Part shown: positions 1-42,161 of the stretch, in pieces
How positions within the stretch are numbered: position 1 is the first letter of the stretch
How the letters are laid out: the number at the start of each line of letters is the position of its first letter
Source: Sternotherus odoratus
Taxonomy: Eukaryota > Chordata > Testudines > Kinosternidae
Length of the DNA stretch: 64,000 nucleotides
Direction: 5' to 3'
NCBI GenBank assembly: GCA_032164245.1
Contig: JAVMKO010000017.1
Coordinates: 18,700,756 to 18,764,755, forward strand
Position numbers and translations under genes: made by a program
Notes under the pieces: model-generated
What the model saw: the letters and a program-made list of their open reading frames with translations, nothing else
Told to the model about the DNA's origin: nothing
Databases searched by the model: none

Positions 1-23
1 CTCACGATCCAGCAGACCCTTAC

Positions 24-8552
<8,529 letters not shown>

Positions 8553-11332
8553 TCACACCCCGCTCCACCTGGCAAACATGAAATCCCACTTACAAACAGC
8601 CAAGGAAGCAAAACCAATGTACTCAGAGGAGTCGCAAATCCAGGCAGAGAGTTAAGGCAACAGGTTTTCAAACCATTTCTGGAGCCCCCTCAATTACCCA
8701 TGATCCATCCTGCATGAACACAAGTTGCCAAGCACTATGCAAATCAGACAGCAGCTGAGAGCTTCTAGAGGCTTTTAACCTGGTCTGAGTGAGCAGCCAA
8801 ATCACAAGAGCAACCATCATTACAGAGCTGAGCTCCTGTCCCACCCAGAAAAGCAGCAGCACCACCAGAAACCTAGGAGGGATACAACCTCAATTAAGCT
8901 TTTAACATGACTCAATGTCACACTTGGCTAATTAAATACTGTACAAGCTAGAGAAGCCTGACAGGGCATATTGCCGACTGGCTGCTTACCAGCCTAGACA
9001 AACAAGGCTGTTCACAGGGCTCCGGGAGCCAAAGATGACAAACTTACTACAGGAGAGGACCTCAGAGGACAGAATGCTCCAGGAGCCTGGATGTGACAAA
9101 GCATGACAATTACACAGCATCACAATCCTGCTCTGGACTAGAATGTTGACAGCGTGCCAGAGAACAGTAAGAGAGTCACTGGTAGGATCGAAATGTAGGC
9201 AATAGAGGAGGACTTTGAAGGTTTGTTTCCAGGATCCAGACCCTTTGACTGCCACTACATTAGGCTTTGGAAGCAACGAGAGAATCAAAGTTAGCACAAG
9301 GGCAAGCCACATGTCCAGAGTGGTGGTCTGGATTTACTATTTTCCTTTCCTTTGAACTTGTGGCTTTACAACCCACCAGGATTCCCAATTGACTCTCTGC
9401 TTCAAAAAGTAACAGAGACAACAGACGTATCTGACAATTCTTCCAGCTAGCACCCTGGTGTGGAGGCAGACCAGACACTACCTCTGGAGATGCATTGAGA
9501 AGGGTTAGATGAAGAGGCAGATCTAAAGCACTAATCTCCACACTCAGTGTTGAAATCGATATGATGCTCACAGCACCAGACACCGATGCCAGGATATCAT
9601 CGTACACTTGGTAAAGAGTTATGTGAGCTGGCGAAAGGGAACAGGAATGCAGCAAGGTAACCGAGCACAGAAACACGTGGCTAGTGTTTGTGGAGTGTTC
9701 AGTCAGACTAAACCTGAACATTCATTTCAAGTCACTGTTTGTGGCGTACCAGTAATCTGCTGGGTGCATGAGCCTGGAGACTGACGTTACCTTTCTGCCT
9801 GTGGTACCGTAGTGGGACTTCAAGATGACCTTCCTTAGCAGTGAATACAGGTTAATTCTTCCTGTCTTATTTCAGAAAATGCATTTGGTTACTTTAACTC
9901 CCTGCCTAGGCAGTTTGTTAGTGTCCGTTACGTCACTTCTTACGGACGGTTTGAAATGGCATTTTGCAGCAGCACTGTGAAGTTAGACAGACGGTGTTGG
10001 AAAAAGGCAAAGGCGAGAGGTCCCAGGGAATCTCTCAGCTACCCCTCCTTCACTTTGAGGACGGGTGCTGTGATGGAGGGGACAGGAGATAAAGGGGGAG
10101 GGGAGATGACAGCATAACCTTCGGTATTTGCATAGTGAAGATGATGCCTCCTTCCCCCAAAAGACGACACTCCTCTACAAGCCACTCCACTCCAGAAACA
10201 GCTTCAAAATATAGATATTGCTGGAGAAGAGAGAAAAGACAAATCTAGGCTTCAGGAAAGAAAAATAATGCCAGAGTACACAGTGGGGCATAACTCACCA
10301 CTCAGACTCACATGGAGGAGATATGCCTTAGTCACTGGACTGAAACAGCTACCAGAAAATCCACCCAAACGCCTACATAGAGCGTTTAAGGGCACGCATA
10401 AATGTGCAGCTCCACAAGATGGTGCTAAAGAGAGCCCCTAGAATCAAAAAGGTTGGGAAATCCTGGATCACAATGGTCACTTCTGGCCTTAAGCCCCACG
10501 AAAGACCTCACACTGAAGCACCACGTTGCATCCAGACCAGCACCCTGGACACAAATACCCTTCAAGAGCAATTAACGGCAGGGGGATGCTCAAAGACAAC
10601 TGATTTCAATTGGAATGTGGCTCTCTGTTACTCCCACCTCGTGTCTACGGTGACTGTAAACAGCTCAGTGCAGCGATCACATCTCGGCGTGTGCACATAG
10701 TGCCTACCACTGTGGGGCCTTCAGGCTGTACCCAAACACCAGTACAAATGTCTAGTTTAAATTTTGAAATTCTTTGTCTTTATTACAAAATTGAAATGAC
10801 CCTGCCGCCACTCCACCCTCCATACACCTCATCACAGAATGCAAGGCCAGGACATCCAAGAATGAAATCACCAATACCACTCTGCCCCTCAGGCTGGCTC
10901 TAGCCTCTGGAAACAAGCACCACAATATTATTCCACCAAAATGTAGCGACAGCAGAAATTTCATCCTGATAGTCGACTGGCAATTGCGAGTCCAAACTCC
11001 ATCTAAGTGACTCCTGCTTCAATTCACCTCATCAGGTTGAAAAACAAAAGGCTCTTCTCCTAAGGCAGATTGTCAGAGAGTCAGTCAGTAGTTTAAATAG
11101 ATATTTTTTCATCAACATATCTGAACTGAAAAGATGTAATGATTTCAATTATACAGATCCCCATTAACATTCACCTAGTAAATTCATACTGACACACGAC
11201 GATGAGAAATCTTATTCATAACTCCCAGCTCACATTTTAATTCCACTTTATTTAAATGCAAAGACTCCAGAGCGTGGGGTGGACTCAGACTTCTACCAGT
11301 AACAAGACGAATACCACTTTAGAAGTTTAGAC

Positions 11333-11554
11333 CAGAGATCTCCAAACTTTATGAGATGAGGGCCATATTAGATTTTTGAAGGGGCTTCATGGGTCAAAGC
11401 GACTGTGGAAAATTTAAATATATGCAAATATATGCAAATTGTTAAAAACACTACTGTGTCAGTGTTGCATTAAATTCTAAATCAGGTTGGGGGGCCAGAC
11501 AAATTGAAGCCGCGGGCTGGATCCGGCCCTTGGGCCGTAGTTTGGAGACCACTG
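11333..11554. mobile_element. hAT-type MITE (222 bp) with 8-bp target-site duplication
   Basis: The termini are inverted repeats: CAGAGATCTCCAAACTTT on the left, and CAGTGGTCTCCAAACTA when the right end is reverse-complemented. The element is flanked on both sides by GTTTAGAC (11325-11332 and 11555-11562), a perfect 8-bp duplication. A CAG...CTG terminus with an 8-bp duplication is the hallmark of hAT transposons. There is no coding capacity, so it is non-autonomous. Confidence 0.88.
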
Positions 11555-12419
11555 GTTTAGACCATAGTCCACAGCACATATTACCCGAATACAAACAGTG
11601 ACTGACTTCCAGTGTGAGGTGGTCCAGAAATGTCCCCTTTTTCTGTTATTTTTCTTTCTATGAATCATGGACAGCATACCCAGCTGCTGTGTGTCCCTTG
11701 TATGGGTCCCCTGGCTCTCCTCCACTTCTGCCTATTCCCTAGTATTGATTACCTTCAAGAGACTCATTTGTTTGACCAAACTCATAGTGTTATCTGGATA
11801 TTTCTGTTGTTCAGACTCCATAAACAGTAACCACACACTGTAAATGTGCGTGGTCCTAATACAAGCCTGTCACTTCCCCACTGCAATCCCATATTCCTTC
11901 TTTCTCTAAAACACTAATGTTGGGGGATTGTACCTTTTCCAAAAACAAGCTATCACACATCTGGCTGCTAGTAGTACTGTATTATTGATGGGTCACTGAA
12001 ACCTTTGGACTATTATATAATCGTACCACTGCAGGTAGCCAAATTTTTCTTATCAATGGAATTTAATGTCTTCTGAAAACTAGCTATTTGTAACTACAAA
12101 TATCCAAGCAACAGAATATGAAGGAGATATTCAGTAGTGCTCAGCAACTCAGGGTATTATTTGGGGATCCGTCCACACCAATGGTGGTGCCCTACTGCCC
12201 AGTGATGAAGGGCCATGGGATCTTTTAGCAGGAAAGGTGTACAGAGAGGTTGCATGAAGCTCCTGCAGGGGCTAGTGCAAAGCTTTAAGCAGCAGGTTTT
12301 AAACACCTAGTCTCTGGAACCAAAGGCTCAAAGCAGAACAACTCAATTCTGTATCCTTTCAAAGATAAGGTCAGTAACACAGGGTTACTCTGTGGGTCCC
12401 CTGGGATAATGCCTTAAAA

Positions 12420-12833
12420 CAGTGGCTCTCAACCTTTCCAGACTACTGTATCCCTTTCAGGAGGCTGATTTGTCTTGTGTATCTCCAAGATTCACCTCAC
12501 TTAAAAACTACTTACTTACAAAACCAGACAAAAAACACAGTGACACTATTACTGGAAAGTGGACGAGTTTTCTCATTTTTACTATATCATTATAAAATAA
12601 ATCAGTTGGAATATAACTATTGTGGTCATATTTCAGTGTATATATACACTGAAATACACTCTATATACAGTGTATAGTATATAGAGCAGTATAAGCAAGT
12701 CATTGTATGAAATTGTAGTTTGTACCGAGTTCGCTAGTGCTTTCTACCTAGCCTGTTGTAAAACTCAGTAAATAGCTAGATGAGTTGATGTACCCCAGGG
12801 ACAGCTCGGAGGACCCTTGGTTGAGAACCACCG
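12420..12833. mobile_element. hAT-type non-autonomous element (about 414 bp)
   Basis: The left end CAGTGGCTCTCAACCTTTCC and the reverse-complemented right end CGGTGGTTCTCAACCAAGGG form imperfect terminal inverted repeats. The flanks CCTTAAAA (12412-12419) and CCCTCAAA (12834-12841) match at 6 of 8 positions, consistent with a decayed 8-bp duplication. From memory, the body resembles a family that is common in turtles and crocodilians; a Repbase search would settle the name. It contains an unusual palindrome at 12,629-12,656. Confidence 0.8.
12629..12656. repeat. 28-bp perfect palindrome inside the hAT element
   Basis: The two 14-base halves (left half TATTTCAGTGTATA) are exact reverse complements with no spacer. 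Further partial copies of the same TATACACT/AGTGTATA words follow to about 12,690. It could extrude as a cruciform. It is probably an internal subterminal motif of the transposon family. Confidence 0.85.
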
Positions 12834-13589
12834 CCCTCAAAGACAGAACCTCTCTGTCCATGTTCAAGACCAGGAGGCCCTTTTAGTGGGGGCAGGGGGT
12901 TGGCTCGAGTTGTTCTTTCCCATCCACAGCAAGCGATGGCGTGTTCTGGGGTCCTCTGGGCTGAAAGGTGGAGGGAGAAGCCCCGCAGCTCTGACTCAGA
13001 CCTGGCTGCCGAGTGCCCGGAACACGGGTCCGCTCGGCTCCATGTGCGGCAGGCCTCGAACCCAGGAAAGGCGAGTCACCCCTGCCGCTCCGGGGGCCTT
13101 TTCATCCCCCACTACGCCCCGCGTTCCCCGCGGCACAAGGCGGGGTCCGGGGTTCCTGGCCCGGGACTTTCGGACAAAGAGCGAGCGCTACGGGCGGGCG
13201 CCCCCGGGCTGGGGGAACGGGCCCCCCAAGGAGTGGGGCTGGGCGCGCGGGGGAGTGGGCCGAGGTGTGGGGGGAGGAGGCAGCACAGATTGGGGGGAGA
13301 TACGGGGAGGAGCGGGGGGGGGGGGCAGGGCCCGTAGGGCGGAGTGTGATGGGGGCAGCGGGGAGGAGGCGATAGAAAGGGGCCGAGGGGCGACGGGGGG
13401 GGGATGGGGCCGGGACAAGGGGCGGCGGGGGGACGCGGCCGGGGCGGCGGCCCAGGAGGACCCACCCCACCGCCCGCCGCTGGCCGGGCGCGGAGAGACG
13501 TTCGCGGGGAACGAGGGCCCGGCCCCCGGACCGGAGACCCCGGCCCGCGCCCCACCTCCCGGCCCGGGAAGGCCCGCGCCCGGACTCAC

Positions 13590-13700
13590 CCGCTGGGCTC
13601 CGAGACGCTCGTCGCCGCCGCTCAGGGCCGAAGGGAAAATGGAGGCCTCCGCTGCGGCGGAGATAGGTGGGAGCAGAAGAGCCGCGACCTCCGGGCGCTC
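13590..13700 (-). other. SUPT6H: SUPT6H non-coding first exon (approximate 5' end)
   Basis: On the minus strand a strong donor, GCGG|GTGAGTCC, ends an exon at 13590 inside the CpG-rich region. It would splice to the acceptor at 8570-8569 (TTTGCCAG), just upstream of the SUPT6H start codon, leaving a 28-nt leader in exon 2. The transcription start is not directly visible. It is placed near 13.69 kb by analogy with a short 5' UTR exon, so the upstream border is a guess. Confidence 0.6.
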
Positions 13701-13844
13701 AGACCGTCACTCGGAAAGTTTCCGCTTCCGGCCCACGGCCGCACTTCCTGCCTCTCTAGGCGCAGAGAGGGCTGGGCGGCGATAGGCTCCGAAGACGCCG
13801 CTCTATGGTTCCGGTTGGGTGGGTTTCCGGTTCCGGTAGAGAGG
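13591..13844. promoter_or_regulatory. Bidirectional CpG-island promoter of SUPT6H and SDF2
   Basis: The SUPT6H first exon (minus) and the SDF2 start codon (plus, 13845) are about 255 bp apart, so both start sites fall in this interval. It has no TATA box. It has several ETS-type cores: CTTCCGG at 13725-13731, CTTCCTG near 13745, and three TTCCGG words at about 13808-13836. CpG density is high from about 12.95 to 14.05 kb. ETS-rich head-to-head promoters are typical of housekeeping gene pairs. Confidence 0.8.
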
Positions 13845-16055
13845 ATGCGGCGCTGGCGAGTCCCGGGGCCCCGGCTCCTAATCCTGGTGGTGGGCCTGGG
13901 CGCGGCGGCGGGCTCCGAGCCCGGCCCGGTCACCTGCGGATCCGTCGTGAAGCTGCTCAACGTCCGCCACAACGTCCGGCTCCACTCGCACGACGTGCGC
14001 TACGGTTCCGGTAACGGGGCGAGCCTGGCTCCTACCCGGGATCCCCCCCGTCCGCTTGCCTGGCCCCTCCCCCCTCCGTCCGCTTGCCTCGCCCCTCCCC
14101 CCTCCGTCCGCTTGCCTGGCCCCGACCCAGGGTCCCCTTCCTCCCCGCAGTCCCCTTGCCTGCCCCCCCCGCCTGTGATTCCCTCCCCCCTCCCCCCCGT
14201 TCCCTTGCCTGGCTCCCACACCAGGGTCCCCTCCCGCGAACCCTAGTCCCCTCGCCTGGTTCTGATACCTGTTATACCCCGTCACTACCCTCCCCACAGA
14301 GGATTCTTTCCTGGGTCCCATCCTCAGGTCTGCAGCCCAACTGTGCCACCTCATCCCTTCTCAAGTCCTCCTCTGAAACCTTTCTCCTGGACCATTCATG
14401 CTGGACTCGGACCTGCCTCCACCGACTGAAGAGCTTTCTCGCCTGTTCTCTTCCCATCCCTTCCTTATTGCTACATCTTGCCCTTTGCCTGGTTTCCCAT
14501 CCTGGAAATCTATAGTTTGGTACAGAACCTGTTCTCCCACATCCATCCTATGATAACATCTGCGTCTGTTGCAAGCTTCTGGGGAGCCTTGTTACCCCCA
14601 AAGTTCTTTTGGAGGCTGGGTATATTGCCACCTTCTCTGGTGGAGACTGGGGTCCCTGCCCCCCTTGTACTCTGGCTGCATTTGGGTAGTTTGTGTGGCT
14701 CTGAAAGCCTTTGGAAGGAACGTAGTTCTGTTCCTGGTTTGTGTGCTGCTCTACAGCATGCTGCTGATTCCATTTTATGTTGGACCCAGAGGGTCAACAA
14801 TATTTTGTTGAACTAAAACTACCTAATGGGAAAATCCCTGCTCTTGGTGAGGTCTGTCAGCAGCCTTCCCGAGTGTTTCTTGCCTTCTGCAGTAGTTAAG
14901 AATTTGTGGGCAGGTTGCACACTCCCTGACTTCTTTTCTGTTCACGCAGGTAGTGGGCAGCAGTCAGTGACAGGTGTCTCTGCTGTGGACGACAGTAACA
15001 GTTACTGGAGGATTCGGGGAAAGACGTCCACGGTCTGTGAGAGGGGGACTCCTGTGAAATGTGGTCAGTCCATCCGGCTGACCCACATCAACACAGGGCG
15101 AAACCTGCACAGCCATCACTTCACGTCGCCTCTCTCAGGGAACCAGGTAATCCCTGGAGTTAGAGTTGCGTGGAGACAGCCGCAGGCCTAGTTCCCACTT
15201 ATTTCCCTGGCGTTGCCTACGGATCTCTATGGGGAGATCTATGGTATAGCATCCGCCTTGGCACCCTTCTCTGCTCACTGGGTGGTCAGTACTTCGTTGA
15301 GGGGGTTGGACAGGACAAATCTTGACCTGTCTGCTTGACAGTTGGGATAGGATGCTTCCCTGAGACAGTGACCCTGGCTACCCTGCCCTGTGCGCCTGAA
15401 GGAGGCGTTGTGTGTATAACTGCAGCAGGGAGAGACTTGTCTCTATGTCACTGCCATGAAAAGACAAATGCTTGCAGGTCCCTGCCCCTTTTCCAGTGGG
15501 AAAGCTCTTCTCTGGGTGACTCCTGCAAATCTGACACACTAGGATTCCTCAGGAGGAGGGGGACATGGAGGTATGCTCCTTAATTCTGATCCAAAGGCCC
15601 AAATCCCTGTTTAAGATTGGGGGTTTCTTCATTAAGCTAATATGTATAACCTGTACCAAGAATGTAATCATTCCATGTCCTTGCTCTTCTCTGGGGGGCT
15701 CACTCTTTCTCCCAGGGAAGCTTTGAGAGGCCCATTTAAATAGTGTTTCCTTCTGCTGCTCTTGCAGGAAGTCAGTGCGTTTGGGGAGGATGGTGAGGGA
15801 GACTACCTGGATGACTGGACTGTTCTGTGCGGTGGGACCTACTGGGTGCGGGATGGTGAGGTCCGGTTCAAGCACTCATCTACTGACATGCTCCTGTCTG
15901 TGACCGGGGAGCAGTATGGGCGACCTATCCATGGCCAAAAGGAAGTCCATGGCATGTCCTACTCCAACCAGAACAACAACTGGAAGGTGATGGAGGGGAT
16001 CTTCATGAAGCCCAGTGAGCTGTTGAAGACTGGCTCCTATCATGCAGAGCTATAA
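13845..16055 (+). CDS. SDF2: Stromal cell-derived factor 2, ER lumenal MIR-domain protein
   Basis: Three exons, 13845-14010, 14950-15146 and 15768-16055, with GT-AG junctions in consistent phase, give 216 residues; human SDF2 has 211. The start MRRWRVPGPRLLILVVGLGA opens a signal peptide that probably ends near residue 22. The mature protein is built of MIR repeats, recognisable in VVKLLNVRHNVRLHSHDVRY, GQSIRLTHINTGRNLHSHHF and VRFKHSSTDMLLSVTGEQYG, with the conserved Trp-containing segments SNSYWRIRGK and YLDDWTVLCGGTYWVRDGEV. It ends in HAEL, an HDEL-like ER retrieval signal also found in mammalian SDF2. By family knowledge it works in the ER lumen as a partner of DNAJB11/BiP in folding quality control. 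It shares its promoter region with SUPT6H. Confidence 0.97.
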
Positions 16056-16466
16056 TGGACTGCGCTGGGGCTCCTCAGTACCTCTACCACACAGTGTTCA
16101 GCTCTGGAAGGAACCGGTCTGTCTCTAAAGGCTTCTGGAGAGAGGCTAATCCTGCACTGGCCAAGGAGCAGAGCCCTTGATCTCCTGGTTATTCCTTGTG
16201 TGTCCAGTTCTCTGTATTATTTAGGGCTCTGTCTCTTGCAGGGTCCTACCGCAGTTGGTTTTCTCCCTGCAGTGGGGCTCAGAGAAACTCCCTCCACAGG
16301 AAAAGCAGGAAGGGACTTTTCATGACGGGTGTTTATCATTGTGTACTGAGTCTGTTCTCACTGCAACTACCACGTTGACCTCCTGCTGCCCCTGTAAACT
16401 CCATGTTGCTGAGATTCAGGCACAGATGTGCCCTGGGGGGAGAGAGCTGCTGACTGGGACTGGGCT

Positions 16467-16472
16467 CATAAA
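16467..16472 (+). terminator. SDF2: Candidate SDF2 poly(A) signal (CATAAA variant)
   Basis: About 410 bp after the SDF2 stop, CATAAAATAA is followed by the GT-rich GTGGGTGATACTTT, a plausible weak cleavage site. A canonical AATAAA near 16,641-16,646 and another at 17,459-17,464 are alternatives. The sequence does not decide between them. Confidence 0.35.
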
Positions 16473-16479
16473 ATAATTC

Positions 16480-19140
16480 AACTGTCAAAGCGTGGGTGAT
16501 ACTTTATCTTGCTCTCATTCCTATTTGTGTATAGAAATCAGCAGCAACTCCCAGGGGGCGAGCAAGTGTCACAAGGATCCACTGATAAGTGGCACAGATT
16601 AAAAATTAACAGGCCAGCACGCAAACTAATCGCACTTACAAAATAAAAAAGCCCCAGACCACTTGTCATGTCATCTGAGCACCATCTGGCAAGAGACAGG
16701 GCACGAGATGAGGAGAATGATAGTTAGTTGGGTTTAAACCAGTCAATAGCCATTGTCCGTCCTGCCTGCTCATCCAAAATGGAATGAAAATGTTCTCTTG
16801 ATAATCCCAGGTAGGAGTATGTGTCTCGTGGAGGGGTGGCCAGGACTCCTGGGTCTGAACCCAGGGACAGAGTGTCGAGCTGCTTGTTTCTGAAGATTTA
16901 AGGGGGGAGAATTCCTGACATCTTCTGGGGTTGCAAAGTCTGATCATGTCTCCCAGCCTGTGCAGGTAGCTCGGCACCAGTTGGGGAGGGGCTGTTCTTC
17001 ACAGACTAAAGCGATTGTGTTGTACAGGCAGAGCCCCAGCTGCCACAATGCCCGAGCCCCCACAGTGGCAAGCCATGGGTTAGAGGAGCTATGCCTGGAC
17101 GATCCCAGCCAGTGATCCCCAGCCCATGCTGCAGAGGGAGTTGAAAATCCGCTGTCACTCTGACCTGGGGCAAAATTCCTTCCCCACCTCAGACTCATTC
17201 CCTTGTCTCTAAAGAATTCATGCTTCTGGTGAACTGTTGCGTGAGCTCGTCCCAGCTGAGCTCTGGGTGAGCTGCTGGCAAAGGCCCTGGTGTGTGGGGC
17301 AGGAATTCTCTGTCCCCTGCACTAGCCTTTCCACTTTCCCTGTGGGATGGACACTCAAGATGTGTGGGGCTTGGTGTCTGCTTTTTCAAGCAGGCCCCCT
17401 CTAGCCTCTGCCTGTGCACGAGACGGGGAGGGCCCAGGGAGCAGCAGAGATGTATGAAAATAAAAGACCTGCTTTGACCATAAAACTAACTCCCCACAGC
17501 ATCATCCGCCCTTTCAGGCCGGAGGTGGGGGACTCCGGTAACCTGGGAAATGAGCCTCAAATGGACAGGCACATTCTTAATTAAAACAGTGCAGCTTCAT
17601 TGCTGTAAATCACCTTTCGGAGGGAGTTTGGATAAACAGCTCCTGAGGGGCGGGTTCAGAACCGGAGAGGCATTCCCTTGGGCTTGTGTGTAGGTCTCAG
17701 AGCAGGGGCCACAGAATAAACCACTTCAAATTGACTTCTCTGGGGCAAACCCTGCAGAGGCCCAGAAGTGAGTGAGCCAGGGACACTGACCAACCCTCCT
17801 ACCCCACCAAGCTCCAGCAAAGGGCTGAGGCCGTGGGATGGTGGCAGTGCATGGAAGGGGAATTGCCCTGCTGTTCCCTGGCCTGTTCTTGTAGAAATGA
17901 ATGGAAGCCTTCTGCCGGCAGGGCTGTTGAGCTTTCACCAGCCATTCAGTCCACTGGCTGTGGGGCTGGAGTTCTAGGGTGGGAGAAGTGCAGGCTGCTG
18001 CAACCTGCTGTGTTATTCCTTGTCCTGTCTATTCCCAGGCCCTCCTGCCATTTCTCCAAGCAGCATTAGTTGGTGTGATTTCTTCAAGGAAAGGAGAGCT
18101 GGGAAGGTGGGGGCAGGACGCTGCTCTACCCCCTCTTGCTTCAGTTACACAGAGTGCTGCAGACACCAGAGAGGGAATGGAGGGGTCCTCTCAGCTCCTG
18201 CCCAACTCCCGTCCTCTCCTGTGCCAAGGAAAGATGCTTATATAACAGTGTCTGAAAGGGTCGGCTGTGGGGGAACCTGCCCTGCCCCATTCTGTAGCCT
18301 GTCTTCAGCCGAGACATGCTGGCCTCCAGAATGCAGAATTGAAATGAAATGGGGTTGAGGGGAGAGTTCTCAGTGGGCAGGTGCCAATGTCATCAAAATC
18401 ACCCTTGGAATTGGCATTTATTGGCTCCTGATTGGCAGCCTCAGTACAGGCCAAGGACTACAAACAGGGACTGAATTTCTGCTCCCCTGTGAGCCGGTTC
18501 CTCCAGGTCAGGGAGAAGCAAGCTTGCCCTGCTCCCCAGCCTGTGTCTATCTGTGAATACGCAGGATTCCGGTTTTCAGCCCATGAATTGGAGGGAGCAG
18601 TGGAAAAATAGATGCTCCAGCTGTGGGTTAGTGCACAGTTGGCCAGACTCCCACATTCCCCAGTCCTGGGTACGGTCGCGTTCATTAAATCTTGAGTTTG
18701 GGGAAAGAGGTGCCTGGATCTCATGGCAGTGAGCGCTTGGTCCTGGACAGAGGCTCTGTGCTCAGACCCCAGGGTGCTGGGCACTCCTGTCCTGGTGAGA
18801 GATGCCGGGACATCATGAAGGTTGCTAAGATCCTGTGGGGACAGGTGCGCCGACCCATGGCAATTGCTGTTCAGATCCCACAGTGATGGACGTTCAGGTG
18901 CTATAGGCTCTGGGACACTGGGACGATAGTTGCTCGGTTGCCATGGTGATGGGTGCGGTATTGGACCGGTGCAGAGCCAAGCTGTGATCCACACACCCTG
19001 GTTCCTGGTGCTGGGTGTGCCCGGCCTGGACGGGACGCATGAGGGTGGCCACGGGCTGGTCTTTCCCTCCTGGAGCCCTGGGTTGGGGGCGATGACATGA
19101 GAGGGGAGGTGGCCGACTGGCACTGAGGATCACACTCCAG
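16480..19140. other. Intergenic region between SDF2 and BLTP2
   Basis: No gene, RNA or mobile element is recognised in this 2.7 kb. Open frames are short, and the longest (18,458-19,123, minus) has no recognisable domain or splice context. From about 19.1 kb the sequence turns into the C-rich minisatellite. Confidence 0.55.
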
Positions 19141-20430
19141 GTGTGCTGCCAGCCCACAGCACCCGTCACCCTGTCAGACCGGGTCCCCCAGCACCCCCTC
19201 CGAGCCACCCCCCCCCCAGGACCCTCCTCAGAGCGGGTCCTCTCCAGGACCCCCCTCGAAGCAGATCCCCCCAGCACCCCCCTGGGATCCGATCCCCCCA
19301 TTCTGGATTCCTCTCCAGACCCCCACTCAGACCCAATCCCCCCAGTACCCCCCTCGGACCTAATCCTCCCCCCAGTGTCCCCCCAGCCGATCCCCCACCT
19401 CCAGCACCGGGCACCCCCCTCGGAGCTGATTCCCCCATCTCTGTCTTTGGACCTGATCCCCCCATTACCCCCCCGGACCCGATTCCCCCGCAGCTCCCCC
19501 CAGCCGAACCCCCCATTAGCCCCCCGGACCCGATCCCCCCGCAGCTCCCCCCAGCCGACCCCCCCATTACCCCCCAGAACCCTATTCCCCCGCAGCTCCC
19601 CTCAGCCGACCCCCCCATTACCCCCCCGGACCCGATTCCCCCGCAGCTCCCCCCAGCCGACCCCCCCATTCCCCCCCCGGACCTGATCCCCCCGCAGCTC
19701 CCCCCAGCCGACCCCCCCCATTACCCCCCCGGACCCGATCCCCCCGCAGCTCCCCCCAGCCGACTCCCCCCATTAGCCCCCCGGACCCGATCCCCCCGCA
19801 GCTCCCCCCAGCCGACCCCCCCATTACCCCCCCCGGATCCGATCCCCCCGCAGCTCCCCCCCAGCCGACCCCCCCATTACCCCCCCGGATCCGATCCTCC
19901 CGCAGCTCCCCCCCAGCCGACCCCCCCATTACCCCCCCGGACCCGATCCCCCCGCAGCTCCCCCCCAGCCGACCCCCCCATTACCCCCCCGGACCCGATC
20001 CCCTCGCGGCTCCCCCCAGCCGACCCCCCCATTCCCCCCCCGGACCCGATCCCCCCGCAGCTCCCCCCGGACCCGATCTCCCCGCGGCTCCCCCCAGCCG
20101 ACCCCCCCATTACCCCCCCGGATCCGACCCCCCCGCAGCTCCCCCCGGACCCGATCCCCCCGCGGCTCCCCCCAGCCGACCCCCCCCATTCTCCCCCCGG
20201 ACCCGATCCCCCCGCAGCTCCCCCCAACCGACCCCCCCATTCCCCCCCCGGACCCGATCCCCCCGCAGCTCCCCCCAGACGACCCCCCCATTCCCCCCCC
20301 GGACCCGATCCCCTCGCGGCTCCCCCCGGACCCGATCCCCCCGCAGCTCCCCCCGGACCCGATCCCCCCGCAGCTCCCCCCAACCGACCCCCCCATTCCC
20401 CCCCCCGGATCCGATCCCCCCGCAGCGCCC
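19141..20430. repeat. C-rich minisatellite, about 51-52 bp period, upstream of BLTP2
   Basis: Tandem units consist of GGACCCGATCCCCCCGCAGC, then TCCCCCCAGCCGACCCCCCC, then an ATTACCCCCC or ATTCCCCCC linker. Regular copies run from about 19,460 to 20,430. Degenerate, shorter relatives (GGATCCGATCCCCCC) extend the array back to about 19,140. Runs of 6-8 C on the plus strand mean dense G-tracts on the minus strand. The array ends about 180 bp before the BLTP2 start codon. Long open frames through it are a by-product of a period divisible by three. Confidence 0.9.
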
Positions 20431-20607
20431 CCCGGAGCCGATCCGGGCCCGTCACTCCGGGAAGGCCCCGGTCGGCCCCGCCGCTTCGCCTCCCCGGCGC
20501 CGCCCTCCGGGTTCGCTGCCGGTCGGCCCCGCAGAGGCGGCTCCTGGCCCGGGGCGCGGACGGGGAAGGGCCGGGGCCAGGAGCCGAGGGGCCGGGCCGG
20601 GGCCGCG
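20431..20607 (+). promoter_or_regulatory. BLTP2: CpG-rich BLTP2 promoter / 5' UTR
   Basis: This is the short non-repetitive, CpG-dense interval between the C-rich array and the BLTP2 start codon. It includes GGGCGCGGACGGGG and several CCGG words and has no TATA box. The transcription start is assumed to lie here. Confidence 0.5.

Positions 20608-42161
<21,554 letters not shown>

Larger units (their letters stand above)
8569..13589 (-). other. SUPT6H: SUPT6H intron 1 (5 kb)
   Basis: This is the largest intron in the visible part of SUPT6H. It is AT-rich from about 8.6 to 12.8 kb and becomes CpG-rich from about 12.95 kb towards the promoter. It carries two hAT-type elements (11,333-11,554 and 12,420-12,833), described separately. 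From 8.6 to 11.3 kb nothing is recognised: open frames are short and lack family resemblance. The long GC-rich open frames at 12.8-13.6 kb reflect base composition, not genes. Confidence 0.6.

Noticed and set aside
12817..13785. Several overlapping open frames of 116-322 codons near 13 kb
   Set aside because: CpG-island composition gives few stops. The region is the SUPT6H/SDF2 promoter with no homology.
18458..19123. 221-codon minus-strand open frame between SDF2 and BLTP2
   Set aside because: Low-complexity Pro/Ser/His composition with no recognisable domain, start context or splice partner.
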